Counted from the stretch's first letter, positions 34,800 through 48,469 are shown. The stretch is DNA of 64,000 nt from Misgurnus anguillicaudatus (GCF_027580225.2 NC_073361.2:18733001-18797000); one strand, 5' to 3'. Numbers and translations: made by a program. Notes: generated by a model from the letters alone, not told the origin.

Positions 34800-35332
34800 T
34801 TATTCCACGGGGCTTTTGAATGCTTTATTTTGATTGGTTGAGAAATGTTCCATAGGTATGCATTATTTTTCGATAAACGCACACCAGACCTGTCAAATGT
34901 CTTAAAATAACCACCAGAGCAATGTCTTAGCAATGTCTGTGGTAATCGTATAAGCAGAATAATTGACTCCAGTCCTTTGAATTATTTATAAATAATGCAC
35001 ACTCACGCTGTAAAGGCCAACGCTATCTCACGAGAATTCTTACATAATTTACGAGTTTATCTAATTTGCATTAATTCATATGGTAAATGGTAAATGCCTT
35101 GACCCCGTGACGTTGGGGTTAGGTGCGGGGTAAGGGGTTTGGTTTGGTTTCGTTGTTGTTGTTTTTCATGAGAATCGTACTTTTTTGCACTATTAACTTT
35201 GTATGAATTCATACGAATTAGCCAACTCGTAAAATTTGTACGAATTCTCGTGAGATCAGGCTGGTAACGGCACAACGTGAAAATGTGCATTATTTTTGAA
35301 TAATTCAATGGCCCGTTGTCAATTATTCCTTA
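34800..35332. mobile_element. Element K, copy 2, with a nested insertion
   Basis: TATTCCACGGGGCTTTTGAA and TTTTGATTGGTTGAGAAATG on the left, and ATAATTCAATGGCCCGTTGT on the right, match the copy at 19028-19283. The middle is interrupted at about 35015-35268 by a repeat with CACGAGAATTC ends, absent from the other copy. Confidence 0.6.
35025..35258. mobile_element. Nested repeat L, copy 1 (CTCACGAGAATTC ends)
   Basis: ATCTCACGAGAATTCTTAC on the left and ACGAATTCTCGTGAGATC on the right are inverted ends about 230 bp apart. Interior CATACGAATTAGCCAACTCG and TTGGGGTTAGGTGCGGGGTA are known from very common fish repeats. Partial copies are at 38009-38070 and 60941-61087. Confidence 0.65.
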
Positions 35333-37714
35333 CATGAACATTGTTATATATGTTATATTGGAGTTTGAACCCAAGATCCTTGTATGCCAAACAAAAAGTA
35401 TACCACTAGATGAACATGTATTATTCTTGAACAACTGACGGCTGTCATTTCTTAAAAAATATATATATATTTTTTCTTTGGTCATGTCTTACAGTATATT
35501 GCCTAAGGCACCATGTGAGCCAGGACCACAACTGTTGCCCCCCGAAAAGATCAAAGTGTATAAAGCTCCTGGATCTTATATGCAAGCTTGTGTGTTTTCA
35601 AATTCTCTGTTCCCACGCTTCTGAGGCGTGTTTTCCCTATCCTGAAAGGGATTAATAAAAAAAAATGCGACGACAGCTAGGCGGTGAATGACCCAACAGC
35701 AGGGTAAAGCAATGCAGTTATGTGACAACAATTCAAATGCAATGTGGCATATCAACATCCATCCGCATTATACTCTCACCCACCGATTTCCATCTGCTCC
35801 ACGTAAATAAATAACTCACCTTCCTTTATTCATGACTGTAGTATAGCACTAGAGTGTAGTGTTAAGACAGAAAACATTTCTCTAAAACAGAGAAAAGGCA
35901 TCAAACATATTTAACTATGTATACAGCTGTGAAATGTATTAGGCTAAATTTCTTTCTAATCTAATTTTACTTTCTAATCCAGAAGTGTGTTAATAAAGCA
36001 TATTAACTTTGAACGAACAGGAAAATTAAATTCCTGCAGACAGCTTTTTACTTCTCCAAGTATAAAATGACAGTGTTTAACAGTATATATATGGACTACT
36101 GGCAGCTCTTATTAAGTTTTATAAGATTTACCTGTACAGGTAATATAACCAAACATAATTAAGGGGGAAAGCCCTGGAGTGTTAAATAGATTGAAATGAC
36201 AGAGCTTTATACATAATGGGATAAGAGACCTGATTCATTTTCTCATAAGAAGGACAGTTCATTATTAGTTACCTAATTCAAGTTTCAAAGGTGAGCATTA
36301 CACTTTCAATTTCAACTTATTGATTAATTACCGAGTTGACCTTACTGTTTAAATTAAACCTGCATTATCGGTCCAATGCAAACAAGCATCTCTCTTTGGC
36401 CATGAGCTGAAACTGGCATCAGTAAATTTACTTTGCTGTAATCCTCACAATACAATCAAGGGGTATTAAGACACTTTAAACATGCACACGGAGTGAACAA
36501 CACACAGTGTCACCTTGAGTTACATTACTAGAGACACATTAAACAATGTTTCAGCAACAACTTAAGTAAATCTGCATGCCTAATATTACTGCCACAGTCA
36601 GCTATTTGTGTGTTTTCCATTAGTATATGATGGTATATAGACAAAACACAGGAGCTAATGCTGCACAACATTGCTAGGTGGAAATAATTAACAAATTCAC
36701 AACAAGACACACATTGATTCATTTGGATACATAGAAAATTTTCTGTTGTCCCCCCACATAATTTAAACATAATCTCTGAGTCATATGGAAATGTATGTAT
36801 AAAAATCTCATATAAGACCTGAAATAAGTGTATGCCTTGACATCCATAAATTAAAGTTGATTACATAGTCAGAAACAGCTTCTTATTAAAATAAGCAGCA
36901 ATGTATAATATCTAACAAGCTGCATTTGAGTCAGACCCACACGGGGGTCCACATATGTACCCAAATTAAGTGTGTTAATTTATGCTTGCTGGTGAAGGGG
37001 AAGAAATCCCCTTGAGGGAAATAGGTAATGATGTATCTGAATAATAATGCACAACTTTTTGAACTTGGTCCTTTATGTGTTTAAACCTAGCCACGTGTAG
37101 CAAACAGTATGCGTCCTGGTCCTCATACCAGCTTGTTCTTGCATACACTGTCAAAATAAAAGTCAAAAATGATCCTAAGCTTTTACTAAGGCCAGATGTT
37201 ACCAATGTATACATTTGAAGTACTAATATGAACTCGTTAGGTGCCAAAGTGTACTTTTTAAAGGGTCCTATTCACCCAGTTAGGGATAACTTTTAACAAT
37301 TGTTTTCTGACAATGTAGAGCCACCTGAATGGCATGGAAAGTAACCAATCACAGTCTCTGCTGTGCTGTTAAAGGGTGGGTTCATCTGAAGAATGTTACA
37401 AACACTTTGAAAATGTGTTTCCATGCCAAAAACCAATCAAACAACCATTCAGATTAAAGCTTGCCAGATCAAGAAAAGCATTCCAGTTTTGTATGCACAA
37501 GACTATCAGTGAACAGACTCTGGGCGGTTTATGGGCGTATCGTCTAAGTTTGATTAAATCCGTGCAAATGTCTGAAGCAAATGTCTTAGCTTAAAATTTC
37601 AGGAAAACCTTAAAAGAGATAGAAGAACTGGGTTATACTTTATTTCGATAATCCACTCAAGATATTCTACTAACACTATGAGTAAATTTGCAACTACATG
37701 GTAACTAATTGCTA
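35333..37714. other. Non-coding stretch, mostly unique-looking
   Basis: No exon, RNA gene or repeat end supported over 2.4 kb. A short AT run lies near 35460. The frame at 36975-37247 lacks splice context. Confidence 0.5.
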
Positions 37715-38008
37715 TTAACTCTTTCCCCGCCATTGACGAGATATCTCGTCAATCAAGAGAAAACGCTTCCCCGCCAATGACGAGTTTTTCTGTCTTTCCG
37801 CAATACCGCTATTATCCACTAGGTGGCACCCTTCCGCAACTTTTTAAAACCGGAAGTATTGTCCTATGGCAAGCAGCTGCATGTCCGTGTCTGTTTTAAA
37901 GATTGCTCTGAATGGGATCTCTATGAAAAGTCCGTCACAAAAATGGAATTATCTTTGCTTTTTGCTCAAAATGTGGTGCAAATCGTACAACATTGCACAA
38001 ATGTTGTT
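37715..38008 (+). mobile_element. MITE A, copy 2, right-truncated
   Basis: Begins TTAACTCTTTCCCCGCCATT, then GACGAGATATCTCGTCAATC, and AAAACGCTTCCCCGCCAATG, matching the copy at 61890. The right end is replaced by a fragment of repeat L. The palindromic GACGAGATATCTCGTC near the end forms a small hairpin. Confidence 0.65.
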
Positions 38009-38070
38009 GTACAAACTCATACAAATTAGTCACCTCGTCAAATCCATACGAATTGCCATGAGATAGCGTT
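38009..38070 (+). repeat. Fragment of repeat L
   Basis: CAAACTCATACAAATTAGTC and TCCATACGAATTGCCATGAG, then ATAGCG, resemble the end of repeat L at 35258 with many changes. It joins directly to truncated MITE A. Confidence 0.45.
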
Positions 38071-38112
38071 TCTAACTCTTATGAGAATATTAATAAACTG
38101 TTAAGTCTAATT

Positions 38113-38617
38113 TATAGTCGTGCGTAAGGTCGTAATGCCGTAGCTATGCCGTAGGTTATCCGTAGCTTCTGAGTACCCTGACGTGCACCTTGCCAAATTT
38201 TTAACAGCACGTTAGTTCTACGCGGACCACAAGCAATGTGATTGGTCCACTAGAACCCCTCCTTTCAGGTAAAAAAAACTGCTCATAGGTATTTCCGTTT
38301 GTGACGGTGAGAACAAAGATGGTCAAGCTGAGGAGTGATTTAGATGAAACTGCAACAAAAGTCACTGTTTATTTACTTCAACACTGCTGGTCTTTTCAAA
38401 ACATACACAAAAAATTGCTGTTTCTTCTTCATTTGTGGGTTAAACTGGCCAAACTGCTTCTTCATTGACGGTCGCACTGCTACTGTGTTTAGACGCGTGG
38501 ATATTGCCTACCAGTGGTCTGCATGCATGTTTGCACGTCAACGCGGACGTATACATGAAACTGACGCGTATCCTACGGTGTCACAGCTACGCCATAGGAT
38601 GTATGCACAACTAGAAT
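38113..38617. mobile_element. Putative MITE with TAGTCGTGCGTA ends
   Basis: The left end TATAGTCGTGCGTAAGGTCG and the inverted right end CTAGTTGTGCATACATCCTA are imperfect inverted repeats, both followed by CGTAGCT-rich DNA. About 0.5 kb, with a more GC-rich edge than its surroundings. Superfamily open. Confidence 0.45.
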
Positions 38618-38777
38618 GAGCCCTTTAGGCCAGGGAATGGGAAGAAAAGGCATTAGGGTAAGCAGAATAAATTGGCATAAGTATAGTAGCAAAGTTACTT
38701 ATAGTCTGCATGGGAATTATCAAAGTAAAGTTTAAGTATATTTTGACTAGTAGTTGACAAGAAATTACTTATAGAAG

Positions 38778-39165
38778 TGGTTTCCCGGACAGGGCTTATG
38801 CTAGTCCCAGACTAAAATGCATGTTTGAGCGGCCTAAAAGGGCCCCTAACGTAGGTGTTTTCAGCAATATAAAAATAGTCTCCAGTATAGTCCCCAGAAT
38901 GTGTTTGCAAAGTTTTATCTGAAAATACACCACAGATCTTTCATTATACGATGTTGAACATGGCCATTTGTGACTGTTTTTGCGTGTTTCTTTAAATGCA
39001 AAGAAAGCCTCTGTTCCCCTCCCTGTATGCAAAATAGGGGGTAGAGCGCTTACACATGTGCTTTGGACCACATCAAAACATCAAAAGTTTAAACTACGGC
39101 GTCATAAGGCGGAGTCTGAGAGCGGTCTTGGGTGGGATGTAATCAATGTGACATCACATTGATAG
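38778..39165 (+). repeat. Interspersed repeat starting GGTTTCCCGGACAGGGC
   Basis: GGTTTCCCGGACAGGGCTTA, then CTAGTCCCAGACTAAAATGC, is a common fish repeat end. The following CCCCTAACGTAGGTGTTTTC up to ATCACATTGATAGGGGAT seems to be a second repeat. Borders approximate. Confidence 0.4.
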
Positions 39166-40756
39166 GGGATCCCCAACAGCCTGTTTTGTGTGACTGAATG
39201 TACAAATGTCCGTCTAACATTTCTCACATCTAAACTAGTAGGTAAAATTACCATTCTGGATAAATCCCCAACACCAAGCTATGAAGCCAGCACCTCACAA
39301 CGCTTAAGCATAATATGCTAATAATCATCAAAGTGCTCAGTGGACACTTAACAGCTTGCTGAATGCAAATTACACATCTTTATTATAATCTTGAGGTGTA
39401 GTGTTAATTATCAGGGCTTGAAAGGGCCCAGTATGCCATAAACAGTGTGCATGCATGCCTTCAAAGGCTGCTTGTTCAGTGCCCGCCAGGTTAGCGGGAC
39501 ATCCAGCATCTGCCAATAGAGCTGTTGTCAGAGTTAAGGCTTTGGTCCCACGGTTAACTACACCCTACGCATTAACTCTGTCAGGCTACATGTAACACAT
39601 GGCACTTTTGTAGCCCACTAACAGCCTCTTCATCTCCCATTACAGCTCATGACTCTAACCGGCACATGCAACTCGCCAACTCACACATGTCTAAAAATAC
39701 TAACCGAGCATGGAGCTCGCACGGGATAGATCAAGCATAAAAAGTCGAAGGGCTCCTTTTGAATTGTGAGATAAACAGGCAAGGGAGCGCTGTTTACTTG
39801 GTAAATTACTTCGCAAGCTAATGGGCAGCAACCCTGTAACCGATATAAACCCTTAAGTGGCTCTCAAAGCATTCGAGTGAGGGAAAGTAAAAGTCCTTGG
39901 AGAAATCATCAAATTTGTCTATTTACGTTGCCATGATGAATGTGCATGATGACTTTCAGACATGCTGTGAGCAGTACATCTAAAGTAACTTTCTCTAACA
40001 ATTTAAACATACTGTAAAAAGATCACAAGTTTAATCGCACATGTTTCTTTTCCAGCAGGAGCTCACATCTATAGGGGGAGGATAATTTCCTGGTTTACCT
40101 GAGAGGCAGTGGTGGCTAAGGCCCATTGGCATTCAGCGTGCAGAAGAGGAGAGTGCACAGACTGACACTGGAGGCAAAAAATAGAAACGTTCTCTTACAC
40201 GAGATGCAATCTGCAGGAGCATATAGTGGCGATATCTCTCCACGGCCGCATGTCTGGGCCAGTCCACTGCACTTTAGGTTTATTATAGGGACCACAATGA
40301 AAGAGGGAGGGAGTGTGACCCCGCCGCAGCAAATCATAGGAAGTGACAGCGCGGCTTCGAAACATACAGGCAGCACTTTTGTTTTATTACGCCCTGCTGG
40401 CTTTGATTTGCGGAGGTGCGAGTGCTTGGATGAGTTGGTTTGTATATGGACACTGACATTTAACTAAAGAATCGCAAGGATACCAAATCTCTGAGTGCAT
40501 TCGTAATAATTCCATGGATTATTTCACAAGCCTGAGGAGAATCACAAAAGATAAACTTGTATAACACATGTGTGCTACTGAGTGAAATGAGGGACACGGA
40601 GAACATGGAGTTTGAGTGTGCGTTTACTCCGGGTACTTCGGTTTCCTCCCACAGGCCAAAAAAAAATGCAAGTTAGGCAAATTGGAGATTTCAAGTTGTC
40701 CCTCCACCAACCTGTGTCTGGATTAACTTGTCTGGAAAAAATAACTTGTGTATGAA
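39166..40756. other. Non-coding stretch
   Basis: No exon or repeat end supported. Overlapping frames on both strands at 40116-40467 have no recognisable domain and no splice context. Confidence 0.45.
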
Positions 40757-41535
40757 TTAACAGCCCTGTCACACGAAATTACGTACCTATAGACGGTATT
40801 AGCAGTAACAACATAAACAAGCGGCTGTCGCGGTCCGCACATAACTTCCGGTAAACTTCGCTAATAATAAATAACCACAAAAAGTTTTTTAAACATAGTT
40901 TATTTATATAACAAGCAAAAAACAACACATAGATTACCTAGGAAACTAAAACATTTGTTATTTTCGACGAGGCATTTGTACGAGAGATCAGTTTAGCAAC
41001 TAGTCAGACCATTAAAAAAACGAAGCCGGAAGTAAAGTTCGGATCCAGACGTGTATCACGTGCGTCCGATGAAACCGTCTATAGTCATGTCATTTTTCGA
41101 TTCTTTTCGGTGATACGTTTTTTTGTGATCGTATCACGAATTTCTGTTTATGTGTCATTGTCACGTATTGGTATTGGCTGTTTTGTCCTATTTTCTTACA
41201 ATTTTCGCTTAGGTTTAGGGTTAGATTTACATAAAATGACATCCTTACCCAAACCAAACTCTAACCCTAATGCCAGGCGACAATGTTTGAAAATTTAGAA
41301 AATATAAAAAAATAAATCAGAAAAAATAGTATAAACCAATACTTCAAGTGACATTCTAATGCAAACACCAAATCTAACCCTAAACCGAAGTGAAAATGGT
41401 TTGAAAATAGGAAAAAGCAGTTGAGTAACCTATACGTGACAATGACACATAAACAGAAATTTGTGATACGATCACGAAAAAACCGCGGTACACAGACTAT
41501 AGGTACATCATTTTGTGAGACTGGGTAGGAATTAA
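40757..41535. mobile_element. Palindromic element H with a nested element B
   Basis: The left end CCCTGTCACACGAAATTACG, then TACCTATAG, mirrors CTATAGGTACATCATTTTGT, then GAGACTGGG, on the right. An inner pair, GATCGTATCACGAATTTCTG near 41138 and CAGAAATTTGTGATACGATC near 41453, extends the arms. Element B (40788-41084) is inserted in the left arm. Non-coding; the 62-residue frame between the arms is spurious. Confidence 0.6.
40788..41084 (+). mobile_element. Element B, copy 2, complete
   Basis: Ends TATAGACGG and CCGTCTATA at 40788 and 41084, with TATA at both borders. About 297 bp. It supplies the empty-site sequence (GAGATCAGTTTAGCAACTAG) that dates the insertion of element C in copy 1. 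It lies inside the left arm of palindrome H, whose right arm shows the uninterrupted CTATAG. Confidence 0.7.
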
Positions 41536-41582
41536 CCAGTTCTCGCCATTAATATAGGCATAGATGCTGGAATGGCCTAAAG

Positions 41583-41617
41583 AATAAAGAAAGAAAGAAA
41601 GAAAGAAAGAAAGAAAT
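41583..41617 (+). repeat. (AAAG)n microsatellite
   Basis: About eight AAAG units. Confidence 0.9.
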
Positions 41618-42315
41618 GAGGAACAGATTTAGACATGAAAGTGTAGGTGAAGATCACAGAGCAAACTCAAATTTGCTGAGAAGATTATAAGCCTTTCTGC
41701 AGGGAAATCAATAAAAAACATTCAAATATTTAAAGCGCAAAAATTACAAAATATCCTATCTGCCATTAATTTGATCATGCCATTGGACTTTTATACATTC
41801 AGGCAACGTTTACGAAATGAAGCGAATTGGTTGCGCCCTTAAAGAATGAAAGTTTTCTTTTGATGTAAAATTCAATTACAAATAAGCTGTGATAAAAGGA
41901 AATTTGATTTCATTTTTGATCCAATTAGATCTCATGTCCTGCTCTCTAAGTGCTTACTTGTGCATTCTGTTCAACTTTTTATAAAAGTTTTAAGTGTTAC
42001 ATTTTTGCTCACATATGCACATGTAAGATATGAGCATAAGATACAGATAAAGCACAAGGCATTAAAGTCATGCTTATCTAGCATTCTCCTAAAAGTTATT
42101 CAGTGAATTCCCAATTATTTCTACAAAAGTCATTTCTATAGGTTTCCTCAAGATATGCAGAGAAAAAGCTTGTCACCCAGTCTATGTTGGAAAAAAGCCA
42201 AACACCCTTAGGATTTACACAGTTAATGCTATATTTCATTATTTCTTGTTTAATGTGGATTTTTCGTGTATTGTTAACCACAATGAAAATGATACTCCCT
42301 AGAAATAGCAATTCA
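41618..42315. other. Non-coding stretch
   Basis: AT-rich, no feature supported. Confidence 0.45.
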
Positions 42316-42985
42316 CAGAGTTCCCACACCTTTGTTAACTTCAAATTCAAGGACCTTTCAAAGACTTTCCAGGTCCAATATCGTCAAATTCAAGGACTAA
42401 ATTTTAAGTGAGAGCAAGGATACATCGTGTTACCTTTTAAGATACATTGTTACAGTTCCCTTTAGAGGGAACTCGCGTTGTGTCACTGCGGTGACACTTT
42501 GGGAACACCTCCAGGGGTAAGTGCGGCTGAATCTGTATATCAAATTCAACCAATGGTGAGGCTTAACGACAAAGACAGGGTGACGCGGGAGCCAGGAAGT
42601 ATATCGCTATCTGAAATATTGCCAAAGATGGCGTTACAGGGACGCAGGAAGTACGGCAAGGGAGACGCAGCACAAGTTCCCTTCTGAGGGAACAACAGTT
42701 ACATACATAACCCAAGACGTTTTCATGTGTGAAACACAACTATACAAAAAGCATTTTAGTATATCAACATTCGCATACAGAATATATAACCATTTAAAGC
42801 GAAGTCTAGAATTTTTATGATATTATCCTACACTAAACAGGGAATAAAATTGATTTTTTCTTCAGAAAACACATTAAATAGATTCAAGCACTTTCAATGA
42901 CCTGTATCTATGTATGTATATTTTTAAAAAAATTCCTCCAGATTCAAAAACTTTTAAGGATTTCAAGGACCCGTGGGAGCCTGAA
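42316..42985. mobile_element. Repeat element with AAGGACC/GGTCCTT motifs, split by a nested repeat
   Basis: AGTTCCCACACCTTTGTTAA and ATTCAAGGACCTTTCAAAGA on the left, and TTCAAGGACCCGTGGGAGCC on the right, match the ends of a common fish repeat. The interior is interrupted at about 42451-42715. Confidence 0.45.
42451..42715. mobile_element. Nested repeat with GTTCCCTTTAGAGGGAAC ends
   Basis: GTTCCCTTTAGAGGGAAC at 42454 and GTTCCCTTCTGAGGGAAC at 42675 are small palindromes marking both sides, followed by CATAACCCAAGACGTTTTC. The interior CGCGTTGTGTCACTGCGGTG is familiar from fish repeats. GC-rich compared with the host element. Confidence 0.5.
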
Positions 42986-44266
42986 TTCATTAGTATTCCC
43001 ATTCATCTGAATAGATTTGCAGAAAAACATTATTTTAAATCTGCCGATTTAAATCCACAGGACAATCCCCATGCAGCCATGTGACAAACACTGAAAATTA
43101 TGTCATGGCAATGCTGATTGGCTAATGGTGCCACGGCACTTTGCAGTGTCCCAAAACCTTCACAACCAACTCCTGTGATGTCAAAAGCAGCAGACAGTAA
43201 AGAAAAAGTAAATAGCACACTGAAAAAACTGCTATATACTGTTATAGTGACACATTATCCATATATATCCATATAATCTTTCATCATACACACCCGTGTA
43301 TAAAATCAATTGCTAAATTTGAAAAGAAAGGCAATTGGAAAGATGCTACAGTATTTGAAAACAGATGGCATAGTTACAGCATTCACCAGCAGAGACTTAC
43401 CGAGCCATGCTAAACAGCCAAAACCTAGAATATAATCATGAAAGACTAGAAATGCAAACAACGCTTAATCATATGCCTGTGCAATGTTTAATTCAGGTTT
43501 AAGTTGTCTTAGCCTTGACATTGTTTTAAATGTTACGGATTCAATGATATACAGTCCTGGATGTTTAGGCACAATGATATGAATAAGCTCCTGCTAAACA
43601 CCCAGATTATTATTGTGGAAATGAGGCTGCATATTTCCCAGAGGTATAGCAATGTGTTTCCTGAGTGAGGGAAGCTATAACATGACAAATTCCCCACTAA
43701 GGAGGCTACTGTTCAGAAAGCCTCTCAACTGGTTACTTTTTCCTAAACACACACTCATACTCTCTGAGATTTGCTCCAATTCCCATCATCAACATTTCGG
43801 ACCACAATAATCCAGGGGAATTATTAGAGTGCAGACCATAAAACCCTGTTGAAACCCATAGTGGATGTTGTGATGGTGAATTCAGCTAAAACGAACAGCA
43901 CTTTCCGGACAAGATTTGACCCACATGCCTGTGGCGGAATAAATCCTGCAGAAATAATAGCCAGACAGCACAAGAGCTGCGTGGTCATGCCCTGCCTGTG
44001 GGTATAAAACCATTCCTATAAGCACGCTGTAAAAATACCTGACTTTTATGATAATTCTAACAACTTGAGAGCCTTAAAACACCTGTCAATTTTTTTTACA
44101 CTTTATTGGACCCTATTTATTCTCTAGCATGAGTTAAGAATATTTAAAGAAGCTCAAGGCAGCCCCAAACATTCCCTTCACATTTTAATACGTTGATATT
44201 TCTCTGGCTTTCAAAGTCTAGTTGTTTGTGGCCTAAGGGTCCCTAAATATAAATGTCTCTGTTTCT
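42986..44266. other. Non-coding stretch
   Basis: No exon, RNA gene or repeat end supported. Confidence 0.45.
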
Positions 44267-44270
44267 TTAA

Positions 44271-45916
44271 AGGGAAACTTCACCCATTTGCATTAAGCTT
44301 TGTACCGTTAGAACCCCAGTCATGTTTTTGAATGGTCGTGCACCATTCCCTCAGTTTCCCCTGAGAGGGGAGAAATACTGAGTTCAGTGAGGCACTTCCT
44401 TCTTTCAATGATGTAAAAATCGTCATTTTGCGTCATTGAAAGAAGGAAATCCTGTATCTCTATTGAGTGTGAAAGACTACAGACACTCATTCCTCATTTT
44501 TCCAAGGTGGGGGCTATGGGTGGGACCCACTCGCGCTTCAGACCAATTACAGATAAGTGGGTGGGACTTACGAAAATATACGAACACAGACCGAAAAAAA
44601 ACGATCAGCCGCCATCTTTATGCTTAGCTAAGCTAAACAGAAGTTGTGGAGCGAGCCGAATTCATGTTACAATAACAGTGGAAGTTAATCAATATTACAT
44701 GGAAGAGGGTGATTTTACAAGCGTGATGCTCTAATCCGCTGTACATTGCACCTTTATGAGCCACAATACTGCAAAGAGCTGAGGCAGATGTAGGAACAGA
44801 AGCCCGAGGAGTAGGCCGGAGCCTGGGCGTCGGCTGGGTAGAGGAGCCCGGTGAAGACGCAGAAACCATCGGCCTCTGCTGCGCAGAGAAGCTTGGACAG
44901 ACAACTGCCTGTATTCCCGCTGTGTGCTTGCTTTATTACATTTCTGCATCAGATAAGGATATGGGCGTTTGTTTGGTGAAGGTTTCTATGCAAGAGAGGA
45001 ACTTTGCGCGCATTTGGAACGTTTATTTCACGGACATGTTTCGGTTTACGAGCAGACGCGCTGCGGAGTATATAAGCTTGGACGGACTCGCGCCGTTTGC
45101 TTTCGGTTTAACATTTCTGGATCAGATAAGGATATGAACTTTGTTTTGTGAATGTTTCTGGTCGCGTGCTTATTTCAAAGACGTGTTTCGGTTTACGAGC
45201 ACAAGCTCCAAGAGCTGAGGCAGCGCGTCTGTGGAGATATTATGCAGGGGACGCGTTTGTGTGGAGGAGGATGCAGGGATAAACGGACGTCTGACTAAAG
45301 TGAGTGTTTATATTTTCTTTGTTATACTAACGTGGCATTTATGTACACAATAGCATATCTGAGCTGTGTTTTATATGTGTATATTGTGAAAGCAGTGAGG
45401 CCAATAATAACACAAATGTAATTACAGTAAACAAGAGACAAAAAAAAAATTGGTAAAACTAAATAAACATTTAAAATGCATACCCTTTTTTAACTACTTG
45501 AAAAGACATTTGTACCGCGGATCTAAAACTGCACGTTACTGTTTGAATAAGACTTTGCTACACACCAGGCCAGAGTGTTATTGTATGTAACACAACGTAA
45601 CATCACGTTTAAAAGTAAATCATGATTGGTGTCTGTCAGACACAGTGGTGATGGCTATTTTCTTTGTTTTACTAACGTGGCATTTATGTACATAATAGCA
45701 TGTCTGAGCTGTGTTCCGATTAATGGGAGTGGCTTGCAGAGCTGTGCATTGTGGTGCATAGAGGGAGTTGTAGTTTTTCATACAAATGTGCTCTAAAGTC
45801 ACGTTCTGTCTTTTCTCTGTCAAATAGGCACAAAATTCTACATTTATGTTACATTTTGACTACAAATATGACTCACTTTCCATAAAGATTAATGTTCCTA
45901 TGGGTGAAATGGCCCT
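44271..45916. mobile_element. TTAA element Z (AGGG...TTCACCCAT ends), 1.65 kb
   Basis: The ends AGGGAAACTTCACCCATTTG and (inverted) AGGGCCATTTCACCCATAGG are flanked by TTAA at 44267-44270 and 45917-45920. Inside are a 17-bp stem hairpin (CTTCCTTCTTTCAATGA, 44395-44449), a degenerate 185-bp tandem repeat and a duplicated TACTAACGTGGCATTTATGT (45320, 45668). No convincing transposase frame. Confidence 0.65.
44889..45260 (+). repeat. Degenerate tandem repeat, unit about 185 bp, within element Z
   Basis: AAGCTTGGAC at 44889 and 45073 starts two units sharing ACATTTCTGSATCAGATAAG and GATATG. TTCGGTTTACGAGCA occurs near 45039 and 45188. Several overlapping short frames here reflect the GC-rich repeat rather than genes. 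Confidence 0.5.
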
Positions 45917-45920
45917 TTAA

Positions 45921-46213
45921 CCTATCTATTGTGACTAACAGCTATTTCCATTTGAAACTTTCCCATATGAATGTTGATTTTAGTGTCAGTATTCAAAAGT
46001 GCTACCAGTCGCTATGGTCGGTGTAAAGTCTTATTTGTATACAGTACATAAAGTGTATGCAAGCATGTTTTGAAAGACTCTGAAATATACAATATCGAAG
46101 AATTGGCACCATCTGCAATGTAAAGCCTTTTTTCGTATGTAATTTAGAAATCTTTATGAATCCTTTGATGACTGGTCATTACTGAACTTTACACTTTACA
46201 TGCACATAAATTA
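45921..46213. other. Non-coding stretch
   Basis: Nothing recognised. Confidence 0.4.
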
Positions 46214-47258
46214 CTAAAACCGTTTATGATGAAAGAGACGCTAACGTTCACAAAATACACGCAAGATACTCCCTTAACAGTAAACTCTGATTACACGAGA
46301 TTATGCGAGTATCTGGCAAACGCGAGCGTCTCTTTTATAAACCCTTTATGCTGCGTTTACACCAGCCGAGGTAGAGGCGTAAAGCCCGAGTGACTTCAAT
46401 GTTAAGTCAATGTGAAGACGTGTTGACGTGAGTCTGGAGGTCTCGGGGCGTGGATGATGCGTTTGGCGCAGCGCGGTAGATGCTATTCCGCCTCATTTGC
46501 GCATCTAGTACGCGCGAAGGGTACTTTTTGTGCATTTTGCATTTTGCAAATTTGCGGATGACGACCGAGTTGAAAAATGTAAACTTTGGCGGATTTTCGC
46601 GCTGCGTTAACCAATCGGGAGCCTGCTTGCTGCTGTGGCGGATGCCCCACCCGGAGTCACTCATTCAGCATGAAGGCTTGATATTGTCTGTGAGCAGTCA
46701 CCCGGAGTTATACGACACAAGTTCTTATTTCTATAGAGACAGGAATAAAAAGGACCTCCCTGGAAGAGTGTCAGTGAGGACATTGGGCAACCTGGTAAGT
46801 TGTAAATACACATTTAACTTTTGAGTCACGTGACGTTTCTCGCCCCGCGCCATTTATGTCCCCCCTATAGTAAGGTGACTAAATACAAACCGGTACCTCT
46901 GTCGATAAATGCACAATCAACATCAGCTATCCTGCAAACAGAAAACTGCATAGCACTTGGCCCTACCACAAGAAGCGGATTTTGCCTCTAGACGCGCGAA
47001 TGCATTCAAACTGTCCAAGCGGCAAACTAGGCATGGTAGACACGATTTTGACGCCTGAAACACGGTTGGTGTAAACGCAGCATTAGACGCGTATCCAGCA
47101 GGCACTTATTTTGACAAGACACGTGATGCACATAGGTTCACTCGACGCGCAGAACACATATTTTGAAAAAAGAAACCACACAGATGATGGGCTACATACA
47201 TGTTGTGACGAACTTCACATCGAGCACCCTCGAAAAAATAAGTCATTGGCCGCCACTG
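46214..47258. mobile_element. hAT-type MITE X, copy 2, left-truncated and split
   Basis: CCGTTTATGATGAAAGAGAC, then CAAGATACTCCCTTAACAG, and on the right ACTTATTTTGACAAGACACG to GGCCGCCACTG match copy 1 (33473-33916). The left terminus is missing. The element at 46349-47082 is inserted in it. Confidence 0.65.
46349..47082. mobile_element. PIF/Harbinger-like MITE Y with TTA duplication
   Basis: The ends TGCTGCGTTTACACCAGCCG and (inverted) TGCTGCGTTTACACCAACCG are flanked by TTA (46346-46348, 47083-47085). The other copy of the host (ACCCTTTAGACG near 33760) shows the site with a single TTA. A 3-bp TWA duplication is the hallmark of PIF/Harbinger elements. It is 734 bp. Two overlapping opposite frames (46407-46664, 46480-46824) have no recognisable domain. 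Confidence 0.75.

Positions 47259-48469
<1,211 letters not shown>

Noticed and set aside
40116..40467. Overlapping 86- and 113-residue frames on opposite strands
   Set aside because: Neither has a recognisable domain or splice context; overlap on both strands suggests chance in a GC-richer stretch.
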